Made by a program: the position numbers and the translations under genes. Shown piece after piece: positions 1-7,617 of a stretch of 20,444 nucleotides of DNA; within the stretch, counting starts at the first letter, position 1, and every line of letters starts with the position of its first letter. Origin of the DNA: JBBIRM01 sp037441765 (GTDB taxonomy: Bacteria > Desulfobacterota > BSN033 > UBA1163); contig JBBIRM010000036.1 in NCBI GenBank assembly GCA_037441765.1, forward strand, positions 1 through 20,444, read 5' to 3'. The notes beneath the pieces are model-generated. The model was not told the origin of the DNA. It was given only the letters and a program-made list of their open reading frames with translations, and did no database searches.

Positions 1-77
1 ATGCATTTTTATACACCCATTTCAATTACCACAAAAATCCGTCATGAGCCAAAAAAATTTTTGAGGGGAGAAAAGGT

Positions 78-569
78 TTGGTTCGATATCGAGATGAAGA
101 TGAAAGGGATAGGATCTCCTGGAGAGAGATAGATAGAAGGAGAGACCGAAGCCCTCACGCTCCCAAAGAGCCCTCTCCTGACCGGAAGAGATCCCGGAAG
201 GCGGAGTGGGTTATGAAGAAGTTTCGAAAGGAGGCTGACAAACTCTTCATGGGGAAGAAGGGAACAAAGAAACACCAAAAGGCCCGTAACGATATTGATC
301 GTTTTTATGGCACCGAGCAATTCGAGACAGCGGTCAAATCCTATTTGGATGAATATGGCCTGCCTGATGACTGGAACACCCTCTCCCTTCTCTTAGACTA
401 TTCCGATTCGGAGAAGGTTCTGGAAGCCCTCCAGGCGATGAGAAATCTCTATGATACCAGATCTCCGATGGAGAAGCAGGGATTCAAGGCCAAGGTGGAT
501 ATTCTATCCATGACCGCCAAGGATAGCGAGGTAAGGATCTTCGCTGAAGAAATGTTAAAGGGCCTTTAG
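78..569 (+). CDS. Conserved-looking hypothetical charged protein
   Basis: A 163-residue protein of unknown function. The start is a TTG preceded by a purine-rich stretch (GAGGGGAG at about 63-70) at suitable spacing. The first ~60 residues are very rich in Arg, Lys, Asp and Glu (for example SWREIDRRRD) and contain no membrane segment or signal peptide. The C-terminal ~75 residues look like a helical domain (YLDEYGLPDDW, then helices ending in AEEMLKGL). The basic N-terminus could suit nucleic-acid or ribosome contact, but that is inference. The codon pattern looks real throughout, and the antisense frame reads only as low-complexity sequence. I do not recognise a family. It stands alone: its upstream neighbour is outside the window, and about 160 bases with no visible feature separate it from the repeat at 729. 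The start is less certain than the reading frame. Confidence 0.75.
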   Translation: MVRYRDEDERDRISWREIDRRRDRSPHAPKEPSPDRKRSRKAEWVMKKFRKEADKLFMGKKGTKKHQKARNDIDRFYGTEQFETAVKSYLDEYGLPDDWNTLSLLLDYSDSEKVLEALQAMRNLYDTRSPMEKQGFKAKVDILSMTAKDSEVRIFAEEMLKGL

Positions 570-728
570 GGCTGTTTTTCTCTAAATCTTAAAAGGTTTT
601 CTTTCTCGGGATTTTTTATTGGTTTTGATAGGAAAGGTTGTTATCAGTTTTTTTCGTAGCCTTTCAAATCTTTTCTGCTCTCCATATTTTCCGAACCGTC
701 CACCCTTTCCCATTTTTCTTAAGAGACC

Positions 729-896
729 TCTGAAAAAGTCCTTAACCCCTCAACCTAAACATCTCCCCAAGAAACCAAATGCGGCAAGGGACAAGCCCTT
801 GCCCTACCTTTGAGATTCGTTTAATTCCCCGTAGGGCAAGCCCTTGTGGCTTGCCGAATCCTCATCAAGATGTAATTTTTTATGCTTCCATTAATA
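729..896 (+). repeat. Partial copy of the TCTGAAAAAGT repeat family with twin stem-loop core
   Basis: This begins with TCTGAAAAAGTCC, which matches the terminal repeat of the full elements at 16323 and 20076. It then carries the shared core from about 778 to 896. The core contains stem-loop 1 (783-790 with 796-803, loop ACAAG) and stem-loop 2 (835-842 with 848-855, loop CTTGT), both perfect 8-bp stems. The segment between end and core differs from the full copies, and the right end stops near the TTAATA motif, just before the stop codon of the minus-strand gene ending at 906. It fills most of the 570-905 gap. No other feature is visible in 570-728. Confidence 0.85.
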
Positions 897-905
897 TACA
901 AAGGT

Positions 906-1385
906 TTAAGATTTTCGATACTTCGATGGAAGAGCATTCTGGATGTATTTATCCAGTATCTTTTCCAGTTGACCCTTGTCCCAGCCTGTGTAAACCTCTT
1001 TTCTTTCTACAATAAAGGCGGGGTATGTTCGAATTCGATAGCGAAGATTTTTATAAATTCCAAGAGGAGATTGGACATCGATCAATCGGATAAGGAGGCG
1101 ATGTTTATAAAGTCGTACCAACTCCCGTATCCAGTCAGAAAGTTCAAGATACTCTTCTTTTAAATCAGAAGGGTACTCTACCAACTCTTTCTCATTGATC
1201 TTTCTATCCATACCTGCTTCAGCAAAAACCAGTCGACAATGACCACAATGGTTAAAAGTGGTCATAACTTTGGTGACAATTTCTAACAAAATCGGCTTCA
1301 ACATATTTAAATCATTATAACAGGCAATCCCTCCTAATTTCAAATCGGGTTTTTGACTCAAGGAGATAGTCCAATCAATCTTCAT
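906..1385 (-). CDS. Thioredoxin-fold protein with CGHC motif
   Basis: A 159-residue protein, probably a thioredoxin-like thiol-disulfide protein. The visible signs are a redox-type CxxC (Cys47-Gly-His-Cys50), a Thr-Tyr-Pro-Ala stretch at 120-123 that resembles the cis-proline loop, then a strand and final helix (VYTGWDKGQLEKILDKYI) as in thioredoxins. The spacing from CxxC to cis-Pro (about 72 residues) is longer than in thioredoxin itself, so a helical insertion is likely. No signal peptide is visible, so it is probably cytoplasmic. It is divergent from the GalT-like/molybdenum hydroxylase operon and shares its upstream region. A role in redox maintenance or cofactor handling for that enzyme is only inferred from position. 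The ATG has no strong Shine-Dalgarno sequence. The 3' end lies next to the repeat at 729-896, so the C-terminus may have been altered by it. Confidence 0.72.
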   Translation of the reverse strand: MKIDWTISLSQKPDLKLGGIACYNDLNMLKPILLEIVTKVMTTFNHCGHCRLVFAEAGMDRKINEKELVEYPSDLKEEYLELSDWIRELVRLYKHRLLIRLIDVQSPLGIYKNLRYRIRTYPAFIVERKEVYTGWDKGQLEKILDKYIQNALPSKYRKS

Positions 1386-1391
1386 ATTTTG

Positions 1392-1473
1392 ATTTGAAAT
1401 ATCTTATAAAGTCATTTAAATTTTATGAGATCGTCTTGGATTAGAAGATTTGAATCTATTTCAAATTTCAAAT
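1392..1473. promoter_or_regulatory. ATTTGAA/TTCAAAT heptamer cluster, candidate operator
   Basis: The spacer between two divergent genes holds four copies of one heptamer. ATTTGAA occurs at 1392-1398 and 1448-1454, and its reverse complement TTCAAAT at 1460-1466 and 1467-1473. The middle pair forms a perfect dyad (7-bp arms, 5-base centre). The first copy lies directly before the start of the thioredoxin-like gene, and the last pair lies just before the ribosome binding site of the GalT-like gene. A shared regulator controlling both directions is inference. The base composition here is AT-rich, so some copies could be chance. Confidence 0.4.
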
Positions 1474-1494
1474 ATTACTAAAGGGAGAGAGAAG

Positions 1495-2538
1495 ATGATT
1501 CGTTTTAAAAAACATCAGGAGTCTGCTATCTTCTATAGCCCGCTTAGAGATTTTGAAATCGATTCCCAATCCATTGAGTATCGGGAAGATCCCTTAACCG
1601 GTTTTACTTCTTTTATCCGTACTGGAAGGGCTTTTTGGGCAGGGATCTATAAGACGGACCAGGACCTTTTAGAAAAACTCATCCAAGAAAGCCGGGAGAA
1701 ATGTTTTTTCTGCCCTGAGAAGGTAAACACCTCAACTCCAAAATTCACAGAAGATTTTATTCCCGAAGGAAGGCTGACCATAGGAGAGGCAACCCTCTTT
1801 CCAAACCTCTTTGCCCACAAACAGTTCTCCGCCATTATTGCGATGACAAAAAAACATTATTTAAAATTAAACGAATTTGATCCAGAGATTCTTTGCAATG
1901 CCTTTAAATTAGCAGATGCTTATATCCGGAAGGCCTATCAGATAAGTGGCACTCCCTATGCAGAGATAGGGGGTAACTACCTATATCCAAGTGGGGCCAG
2001 CGTCGTCCATCCCCATCTCCAGGTCATTGTTTCTCACGGCCCCCACACCTTGATTAAGATTCTTATTGAGAAGGGGAAAGCACACTATAAAAAGTATTCC
2101 CGGAACTACTGGGAGGAATTGGTAGAACAGGAGAAGCGTATGGGAGAAAGGTACCTTAAAAAGATAGGTTCCACAGAATGGTTTACCCCCTTTGCTCCCA
2201 TACGGGAAGACGAGGTTAATGCGGTTGTAAGGGGAAAGTCCAATTTTTTAGAGTTTGAAGAGGGCGATTGGGAAGGTCTTGCTTGGGGGCTTTCCAGAGT
2301 ATTGAGGGCCTATCATGACAGGGGATTTTCCTGCTTTAACTTTGCTATCTATTCAGGTCCACTTGGAAAGAAGTTTGGAAAATATCTCTGGGCAGGCATG
2401 AAGATCATCTCTCGTTCAAGTGTTCAAACCTATCCTGTAAGCGATACCTGGTATTCCTCCAGCATTCTTCTCGATGGGTTTGTCGTTGAACCCCCGGAGG
2501 AGATCGCCAATCAGATGCGTCCCTATTTTGATCAATAA
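1495..2538 (+). CDS. GalT/HIT-superfamily nucleotidyltransferase-like protein
   Basis: A 347-residue member of the galactose-1-phosphate uridylyltransferase branch of the HIT superfamily. It has a CxxC (Cys70, Cys73) at the place where GalT binds a structural metal. It also has the active-site triad sequence VHPHLQ (His162, His164, Gln166), corresponding to the HPHGQ of GalT, where the second His carries the nucleotidyl intermediate. The family transfers nucleotidyl groups between sugar- or other phosphates, and the substrate here cannot be read from sequence. I chose the ATG at 1495 over the upstream TTG at 1450 because AAAGGGAGAGAG precedes it. It is followed after 41 bases, with no terminator, by the hydroxylase small subunit, so it is probably cotranscribed. 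A link to molybdenum cofactor nucleotide modification is possible but speculative. Confidence 0.8.
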   Translation: MIRFKKHQESAIFYSPLRDFEIDSQSIEYREDPLTGFTSFIRTGRAFWAGIYKTDQDLLEKLIQESREKCFFCPEKVNTSTPKFTEDFIPEGRLTIGEATLFPNLFAHKQFSAIIAMTKKHYLKLNEFDPEILCNAFKLADAYIRKAYQISGTPYAEIGGNYLYPSGASVVHPHLQVIVSHGPHTLIKILIEKGKAHYKKYSRNYWEELVEQEKRMGERYLKKIGSTEWFTPFAPIREDEVNAVVRGKSNFLEFEEGDWEGLAWGLSRVLRAYHDRGFSCFNFAIYSGPLGKKFGKYLWAGMKIISRSSVQTYPVSDTWYSSSILLDGFVVEPPEEIANQMRPYFDQ

Positions 2539-2579
2539 CTTTTAGAGCCAATGGAGAAAAACCACAGAAAGGAGGGACA

Positions 2580-3161
2580 ATGAGAAAGGGGAGGAGTAAA
2601 ACCATCGCTAAAAAGAGGTCTTTAAAAAAGGGCATCAATAGAAGTGAGAAAACAACGATCCATCTTCTTGTGAATGGTCAGGATCACATTCTGAGGATCG
2701 GAAAAAGATATGATGAGGTTGATCCTTCCCATACATTAGCCCACACCCTCAGGGAGACACTTGGTCTTACCGGAACAAAGATAGGCTGTGATCATGGAGC
2801 CTGTGGTGCATGCACGGTTTTAATGGATGGAAAAGCGGTTCTCTCTTGCATGATACTGACCGTCGAGGCAGAGGGAAAGGAGATTACCACCATTGAAGGG
2901 TTGAGAGATAGGGAGACCGGTCAATTAGATCCACTTCAGCAAGCCTTCATTGATCATACTGCCTTTCAATGCGGTTTCTGTACACCTGGGATCATCATGA
3001 GTGCAAAAGCGCTTCTTAAGGAGAATGCCTCACCCGAGGAAAAAGATGTGAAGGAAGCGCTTGCAGGAAACTACTGTCGGTGTATCAGTCATTATCAAAT
3101 TCTGGATGCTGTGATGTCTGTTGTTCAAATGGGAGGGAAAGGTGATGGAATCTCCATATAG
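2580..3161 (+). CDS. Molybdenum hydroxylase small subunit, two [2Fe-2S] clusters
   Basis: A 193-residue electron-transfer subunit of the xanthine dehydrogenase/CO dehydrogenase family. The plant-type [2Fe-2S] cluster is bound by Cys70, Cys75, Cys78 and Cys90. The second cluster is bound by Cys131, Cys134, Cys166 and Cys168 in the helical C-terminal domain. Electrons pass from the molybdenum site in the large subunit through both clusters to FAD in the medium subunit. The ATG follows a strong AGGAGGG. Two oddities stand out. The protein is about 30 residues longer than usual because of a Lys/Arg-rich N-terminal tail (residues 1-24). Also, the segment after the last cysteine pair is CRCISHYQI, where CRCTGY is typical. 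The gene overlaps the large subunit by 17 bases. The annotation is secure, the substrate is not. Confidence 0.93.
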   Translation: MRKGRSKTIAKKRSLKKGINRSEKTTIHLLVNGQDHILRIGKRYDEVDPSHTLAHTLRETLGLTGTKIGCDHGACGACTVLMDGKAVLSCMILTVEAEGKEITTIEGLRDRETGQLDPLQQAFIDHTAFQCGFCTPGIIMSAKALLKENASPEEKDVKEALAGNYCRCISHYQILDAVMSVVQMGGKGDGISI

Positions 3162-5424
3162 ATTCATTGGAAAGTCCGTGCCAAGAAAGGATGGGGTTGC
3201 AATCGTTACAGGTGAGGCAAAATTCATCCGAGATATCAAACTTCCCCATATGCTTCATGGAAAGGTCTTAAGGAGTCCACATCCACATGCCAACCTGAAA
3301 AGGATCTATACCGAAAGGGCAAAGAAATTGGATGGTGTAAAAGCCGTCCTCACCTACAAGGACGTCCCTGAATGGAAGGGAGGGATGCCCTCCCATGTGA
3401 GGATCCTTGACAGCAAAGTCCGATTTGTAGGGGACGCAGTGGCTCTGGTGGCTGGTGAGACTGAAGAGATAGCCTCAGAGGCCTTAGACCTTATTGATGT
3501 GGAGTATGAACTCCTTCCAGCAGTTTTCGATGTAGAGGAAGCCATCAAACCCGATGCTCCACAACTTTATACTCAATTTCCTGGAAATGTCCTTCCAAAT
3601 GAATGCACTGGATTTGGACCAAATCCACTTAAAGAGATCGTAATGGGCGATGTGGAAGAGGGGTTCAAAGAGGCAGAAATCATCGCTGAAGGAAGTTATC
3701 GATATGAAAATATTCCAAACCCTTTGAGTCCTGAACTCCCGGGTGCCATTGCCTTCTGGGAAGGCCCTGATCAACTGACCATCTGGTCCTCTGCCCAAAA
3801 TCCTTACTGGGAGTCAGTGCTTTTGTATTTAAGAATGGGACGGAAGACTCATGTCCGCTATATTGGAACCCAATGTGGTGGAAGTTATGGAACAAGGCTG
3901 ATGTCCTGGCAACTGACCCTCTACGCCACCTTACTTGCTAAGGTAACAAATCGGCCTGTGAAAGTATGCTATAGCAGGGCAGAACACTTCGTGGCCTATG
4001 GATTACGATTGGGCTCTCGGATTAATGGAAAGGTTGGGATGAAGAGGGATGGGACTGTCACCGCCATCTCGGGGGAATGGATCATTAATACTGGATACTA
4101 TTCACAGATCACACAGGGGCAGCTTGCTGTTGGGTGTGGAGAGGTTCAACTTGTGGTAAGGTCTCCTAACTGGGACCTCAAACCCAAGATTGTCTGTACC
4201 AATCGACCTGCTTCAGGAATTGTGAGGGGTTTTGGTGGTCAGGAATTGAAGTGCGCCTTTATCCCTCTTTTGAGCGAAGCGATGGAGAAGGCTGGTATTG
4301 ATCCAGTTGACTTCTTTAAGAAAAACTATGTGAAGCCTGGTGATGGATACTACTGGCGGGATGGGAATTGGTGGGTCTGTCGGGGGGTGGATTATACAAA
4401 GGCCATAGAAGAAGGTGCAAAAGTCTTCGGATGGAAAGAGAAATGGAAAGGATGGCTTAAGCCCACTGAAATAAAAGGGAGTAAAAGAATTGGAGTGGGT
4501 GTTGGATTGCATGGAAATGCAGATGTAGGAGAGGATGTCTCTGAGGCCTATGTCCGATTGGATCCAAATGGTAGTGCAACGGTATACTCCTGTCTTGCAG
4601 AACACGGAACTGGACAGAGAACCAGTCTCTGTAAGATGGTTGCTGAGGTATTGCAGATTCCCCTTGAAAATGTCTCGATGACCCCATCAGATTCACTCAT
4701 CCACCCATTTGAAATTGGCCCTTTTGGCTCCCGTGGAACCTATGCTATAGGAAGCGCAATCATCAAGGCTGCAGAAGAGGCCAAAAGACAACTCCTTGAG
4801 CGATCTGCTCCGAAACTTAAAGTAACTCCGGAACAATTAGAGACAGAAGATGGATGGGTCTATGTACGGGGAAGACCTGAGTTAAGGATTCCCTGGAGAA
4901 CAGGAATGGGTGTTGATCGAACCTTACTGGGCTATGGACGTTTCGAACCCGATTATACCGTTCCCAACTTCTTGATGTTATTTGTTGAGGTGGAGGTTGA
5001 CACAGAGACAGGGAAAGTGGATTTGGTTCATGTTGTTAGTGCCACAGACGTTGGTCAAATAATCGATCCCCTAAATCTTAAAAATCAACTCCATGGAAGT
5101 CTTGGGTCAGCAGGAGTGGATAGCGCCATATTCGAAGAATCAATCCTCGACAGGAAATCAGGCCGTCTACTCAACATCAATCTAATTGATTACAAATGGA
5201 GAACCTTTCTTGAACTCCCCACATTTCAAACTGTGACTCTGGAAACACCCTTTCCTACTCATCGTTTTCGGGCAATCGGAGTAGGGGAAATCTCAACTGC
5301 ACCTGGTCCATCTGCGGTTCTTATGGCTGTATCAAACGCCATCGGGAAAAGATTTTATGACTATCCATTAACTCCTGACAAAATTCTCAAGGCTTTGGGT
5401 AAGGCGAAAGGAGACCAAACGTGA
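3145..5424 (+). CDS. Molybdenum hydroxylase large (molybdopterin) subunit
   Basis: A 759-residue catalytic subunit of the xanthine oxidase family, with the aldehyde oxidase/xanthine dehydrogenase a/b hammerhead domain (about residues 10-130) followed by the molybdopterin-binding domain. Visible motifs are CGGSYGT (244-250, the glycine loop usually GGGFG), RGFGGQE (361-367), HGTGQRTS (487-494), GSRGTYAIGSA (528-538) and GVGE (712-715). The Glu of the last motif is the conserved catalytic base. The AYxCSFR signature of form I CO dehydrogenase is absent, so it is not a true CoxL. Given the iron-sulfur insert in the medium subunit, the nearest functional model is 4-hydroxybenzoyl-CoA reductase-like enzymes, but the substrate is unknown. 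I chose the ATG at 3145, which follows GGGAGGGAAAGG. GTG 3142 and TTG 3121 are alternatives. The 4-base overlap with the next gene implies translational coupling. Confidence 0.93.
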   Translation: MESPYRFIGKSVPRKDGVAIVTGEAKFIRDIKLPHMLHGKVLRSPHPHANLKRIYTERAKKLDGVKAVLTYKDVPEWKGGMPSHVRILDSKVRFVGDAVALVAGETEEIASEALDLIDVEYELLPAVFDVEEAIKPDAPQLYTQFPGNVLPNECTGFGPNPLKEIVMGDVEEGFKEAEIIAEGSYRYENIPNPLSPELPGAIAFWEGPDQLTIWSSAQNPYWESVLLYLRMGRKTHVRYIGTQCGGSYGTRLMSWQLTLYATLLAKVTNRPVKVCYSRAEHFVAYGLRLGSRINGKVGMKRDGTVTAISGEWIINTGYYSQITQGQLAVGCGEVQLVVRSPNWDLKPKIVCTNRPASGIVRGFGGQELKCAFIPLLSEAMEKAGIDPVDFFKKNYVKPGDGYYWRDGNWWVCRGVDYTKAIEEGAKVFGWKEKWKGWLKPTEIKGSKRIGVGVGLHGNADVGEDVSEAYVRLDPNGSATVYSCLAEHGTGQRTSLCKMVAEVLQIPLENVSMTPSDSLIHPFEIGPFGSRGTYAIGSAIIKAAEEAKRQLLERSAPKLKVTPEQLETEDGWVYVRGRPELRIPWRTGMGVDRTLLGYGRFEPDYTVPNFLMLFVEVEVDTETGKVDLVHVVSATDVGQIIDPLNLKNQLHGSLGSAGVDSAIFEESILDRKSGRLLNINLIDYKWRTFLELPTFQTVTLETPFPTHRFRAIGVGEISTAPGPSAVLMAVSNAIGKRFYDYPLTPDKILKALGKAKGDQT

Positions 5425-6395
5425 AATCCTTTGAACACATCAACGCAATGTCAATAAATGATGCCTGTAATTTATTAAGGAAATATAAAGAAAAAGCAAG
5501 GCTGATCGCAGGAGGAACAGACCTACTTGGAATCTTAAAGGATAGGATTCTTCCTAAGGCCCCTGAGGTCTTAATAAATATTAAGACCATCCCTGATCTT
5601 AACTATATTAAAGAGGATAAAAATGGATTGAGGATCGGTGCATTATCCATCCTTTCAGATATAGTTAAATCCCCAATCGTTCAAGAAAGATACAAAGTCC
5701 TCGCGGAAGCCTCCCATGAGGTTGCCACAACCCAGATTCGTAATATGGCCACTATCGGTGGAAATCTATGCCAGGAAGTGCGGTGCTGGTATTATAGATA
5801 TCCCCATCAGGTTGGAGGAAGGATCCTCTGCCTAAGAAAGGGAAGTGGATCCTGTCTTGCTCTCTCAGGAGATAATAGGTATCATGCCATCTTTGGAGGA
5901 AAGAGGTGTTTTGCGGTCTGTCCCTCTGATACTGCGGTGGCATTGACTGCCCTTCAAGGGGAAATAGTGATTGCTTCAGGAGAAAAGAGGAAAAGAACGA
6001 TCCCTGTTGAGGAATTTTTCACCCCTCTTGGTAATGTTCTCGATACGGGAGAGATGATCACAGAGGTTCAAGTACCAAGGCCTCCTGAAAAGGCAAAGCA
6101 GATATTTCTAAAGTTTACATTGAGAAAACCCATTGACTTTGCCATTGTGAGCGTGGCTTCGGTCATCTCCCTTCAAGATGGAATCTGTAAGGAAGCGCGA
6201 ATTGTCCTCGGGGCAGTTGCCCCATTCCCTCTCAGGGAAACTAAGGCAGAACGTTTTGTCAAGGGGAAAACTATTACTCCCGAGATAGCCTCCCTTGCTG
6301 CTGAGGAAGCCCTCAAGGATGCTAAACCCCTCAGCATGAACAGTTACAAAATTGAGCAAACTAAAACCCTCATCCAGAGAGCCCTCTTGTCTTAA
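5421..6395 (+). CDS. Molybdenum hydroxylase FAD subunit with HCR-type [4Fe-4S] insert
   Basis: A 324-residue medium subunit of the CoxM/HcrB type. FAD-binding motifs are AGGTDL (30-35) and ATIGGNLC (110-117). Between them and the C-terminal domain is an insert of about 40 residues with cysteines at 122, 137, 145 and 163 (plus 117 and 167). From the known 4-hydroxybenzoyl-CoA reductase beta subunit, an insert with four cysteines in nearly this spacing holds an extra [4Fe-4S] cluster that lets the enzyme run in the reductive direction. The first part of the insert (RCWYYR) resembles that family. The start is GTG inside the previous gene's stop (GTGA overlap), with AAAGGAGA upstream. It completes a small-large-medium gene order, unlike the A-B-C order of hcr. 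I infer a low-potential, possibly reductive enzyme acting on an aromatic or CoA-ester substrate. Confidence 0.92.
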   Translation: MKSFEHINAMSINDACNLLRKYKEKARLIAGGTDLLGILKDRILPKAPEVLINIKTIPDLNYIKEDKNGLRIGALSILSDIVKSPIVQERYKVLAEASHEVATTQIRNMATIGGNLCQEVRCWYYRYPHQVGGRILCLRKGSGSCLALSGDNRYHAIFGGKRCFAVCPSDTAVALTALQGEIVIASGEKRKRTIPVEEFFTPLGNVLDTGEMITEVQVPRPPEKAKQIFLKFTLRKPIDFAIVSVASVISLQDGICKEARIVLGAVAPFPLRETKAERFVKGKTITPEIASLAAEEALKDAKPLSMNSYKIEQTKTLIQRALLS

Positions 6396-6434
6396 AACAA
6401 GATTTAAATTTTTTAATAATCTTTTTTATAACCC

Positions 6435-6623
6435 TTTTTCCATTTTCATCCTGATGGAAAAACTTCTATCTTCAGACTGAGTATGCTCCGGCTAGGAAGG
6501 ACAGGGGTTTTAAGCCTAAATAAATAAAATCTTTTAGAGTGGGGATATATTCGGATTTGGTGTTTTTATTTTTAAGGCGGAATCTTCATTGTTCGGGGGT
6601 AACCCTTTGTAACGAAGGGTTAC
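6435..6623. other. Intergenic hairpins between convergent genes
   Basis: The 240-base gap between the convergent hydroxylase operon and aldo/keto reductase gene holds two perfect 9-bp stems. One is at 6435-6443 with 6454-6462 (10-base loop). The other is at 6599-6607 with 6615-6623 (GTAACCCTT with AAGGGTTAC, 7-base loop). Neither is followed by a clear T-run on either strand, so neither is a textbook intrinsic terminator, although their position suits transcript ends. A T-rich stretch also follows the hydroxylase operon at about 6421-6427. Nothing else is visible in the gap. Confidence 0.35.
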
Positions 6624-6635
6624 TGGTAAATGAAT

Positions 6636-7493
6636 TTACAATTTATAATACATCAGTTCGCGTGCGTAAGATTTTACTCTGGTGACAAGAAGGTTCTGAT
6701 CCCTTTGGGACATGGTCTGGAAGGATTTAGTAATCTGGACATTCATCTCGAGTTGTTCAAGGTTGTCACAGCCAACCACCAATGTAGAAATAGGCTGAGA
6801 AAGTGAAAAATAAAAGAACTCCCTTATGGATTCGGCTCCAAAGATCTTAACGGAAACCCCCCTGGAAAGGGTCTTCATCCCTAAGATTCCCATTCCCTTC
6901 TGTTTCGCCTTAGGAAGGACCCCTTCCAGAAAAGACCAGTAGTGGGGTTCAGCAGGGTTTATGGGCATAAGAACCGTATCGAAATTATAAAGATCAAGTG
7001 CGTTTGAAAGGATGTTTGGATTTCGATGTCCAGAGATCCCAATAAATCGGACCAACTTATTCCGCTTCGCTGCCTCAAAGGCCTTGATAGCCCCTTTTGT
7101 TCCAAAGATCTGGTTCAGATCTTCTATCGTCCTTACATCATGAATCATCCAGAGATCGAGAAAATCTGTCCTTAGGTTCTTAAGCGTTGTCTCTAAATGT
7201 TTTAAGGCACCATCTCCTGAACGTTCATGAGATTTGCTGGCAAGAAAGATCTCTTTCCGCCTCTCCATTAAGGCCTTTCCGTAGTAAGATTCACTTCCTG
7301 CGTAGGCCCGAGCCGATTCAAAATAGGTAATTCCTAAATCGATCGCTCTCTGGATGAGGGAGATGGCCTCCTTTTCTTGCTCATAGGTTCTTAAAATCCC
7401 CTCTCCCCCAAGCCCGAGAATAGTAACCTCTATCCCAGTCTTTCCAAGAGGCCTTTTTGGAAGGGCAATTTTTTCATTCATTTCATGAAACAT
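6636..7493 (-). CDS. Aldo/keto reductase family protein
   Basis: A 285-residue TIM-barrel oxidoreductase of the NAD(P)H-dependent aldo/keto reductase superfamily. The N-terminus RPLGKTGIEVTILGLGG is the usual first strand of the family. Of the catalytic tetrad, Tyr64, Lys87 (ASKSHE) and His118 (MIHD) are present. The position normally held by Asp is Glu59 (YFESARAY), five residues before the Tyr as expected. There is no C-terminal ferredoxin-like cysteine cluster, unlike many larger anaerobe relatives. The physiological substrate cannot be told. The ATG at 7493 has only a weak AAGTGG upstream, and Met5 is an alternative. It lies downstream of the tRNA-Ala gene on the same strand, 124 bases away, and is convergent with the hydroxylase operon. 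Confidence 0.9.
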   Translation of the reverse strand: MFHEMNEKIALPKRPLGKTGIEVTILGLGGEGILRTYEQEKEAISLIQRAIDLGITYFESARAYAGSESYYGKALMERRKEIFLASKSHERSGDGALKHLETTLKNLRTDFLDLWMIHDVRTIEDLNQIFGTKGAIKAFEAAKRNKLVRFIGISGHRNPNILSNALDLYNFDTVLMPINPAEPHYWSFLEGVLPKAKQKGMGILGMKTLSRGVSVKIFGAESIREFFYFSLSQPISTLVVGCDNLEQLEMNVQITKSFQTMSQRDQNLLVTRVKSYARELMYYKL

Positions 7494-7617
7494 CCACTTT
7501 ATTTTTCAAGTTTTTTCATTAACACGAATTTAGAGGGGATTCAATAGAATTATGTGGAGGATTTTTCTGATTCGATCTTTAGATGAAAAACAATGTAAAG
7601 TATAAGAAAAAAGGATT

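Noticed and set aside
1..132. Short reading frame starting at the first base (43 codons)
   Set aside because: It overlaps the better-supported gene at 78, has no visible upstream context, and its second half is just the other gene out of frame.
569..600. Possible terminator after the first gene
   Set aside because: The T-rich stretch is not preceded by a stable stem; GGGCC and GGGCT do not pair properly.
729..896. CRISPR-like spacing of repeated short motifs
   Set aside because: There are only two hairpin units per site with near-complementary sequence, no regular spacers and no cas genes.
619..1163. Several plus-strand open frames through the repeat and behind the thioredoxin-like gene
   Set aside because: They translate the palindromic repeat or are antisense to a better gene, with no ribosome binding sites and no domain signs.
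3145..6395. Aerobic carbon monoxide dehydrogenase (coxSLM)
   Set aside because: The large subunit lacks the AYxCSFR active-site loop, and the medium subunit carries an HCR-like cysteine insert not found in CoxM.
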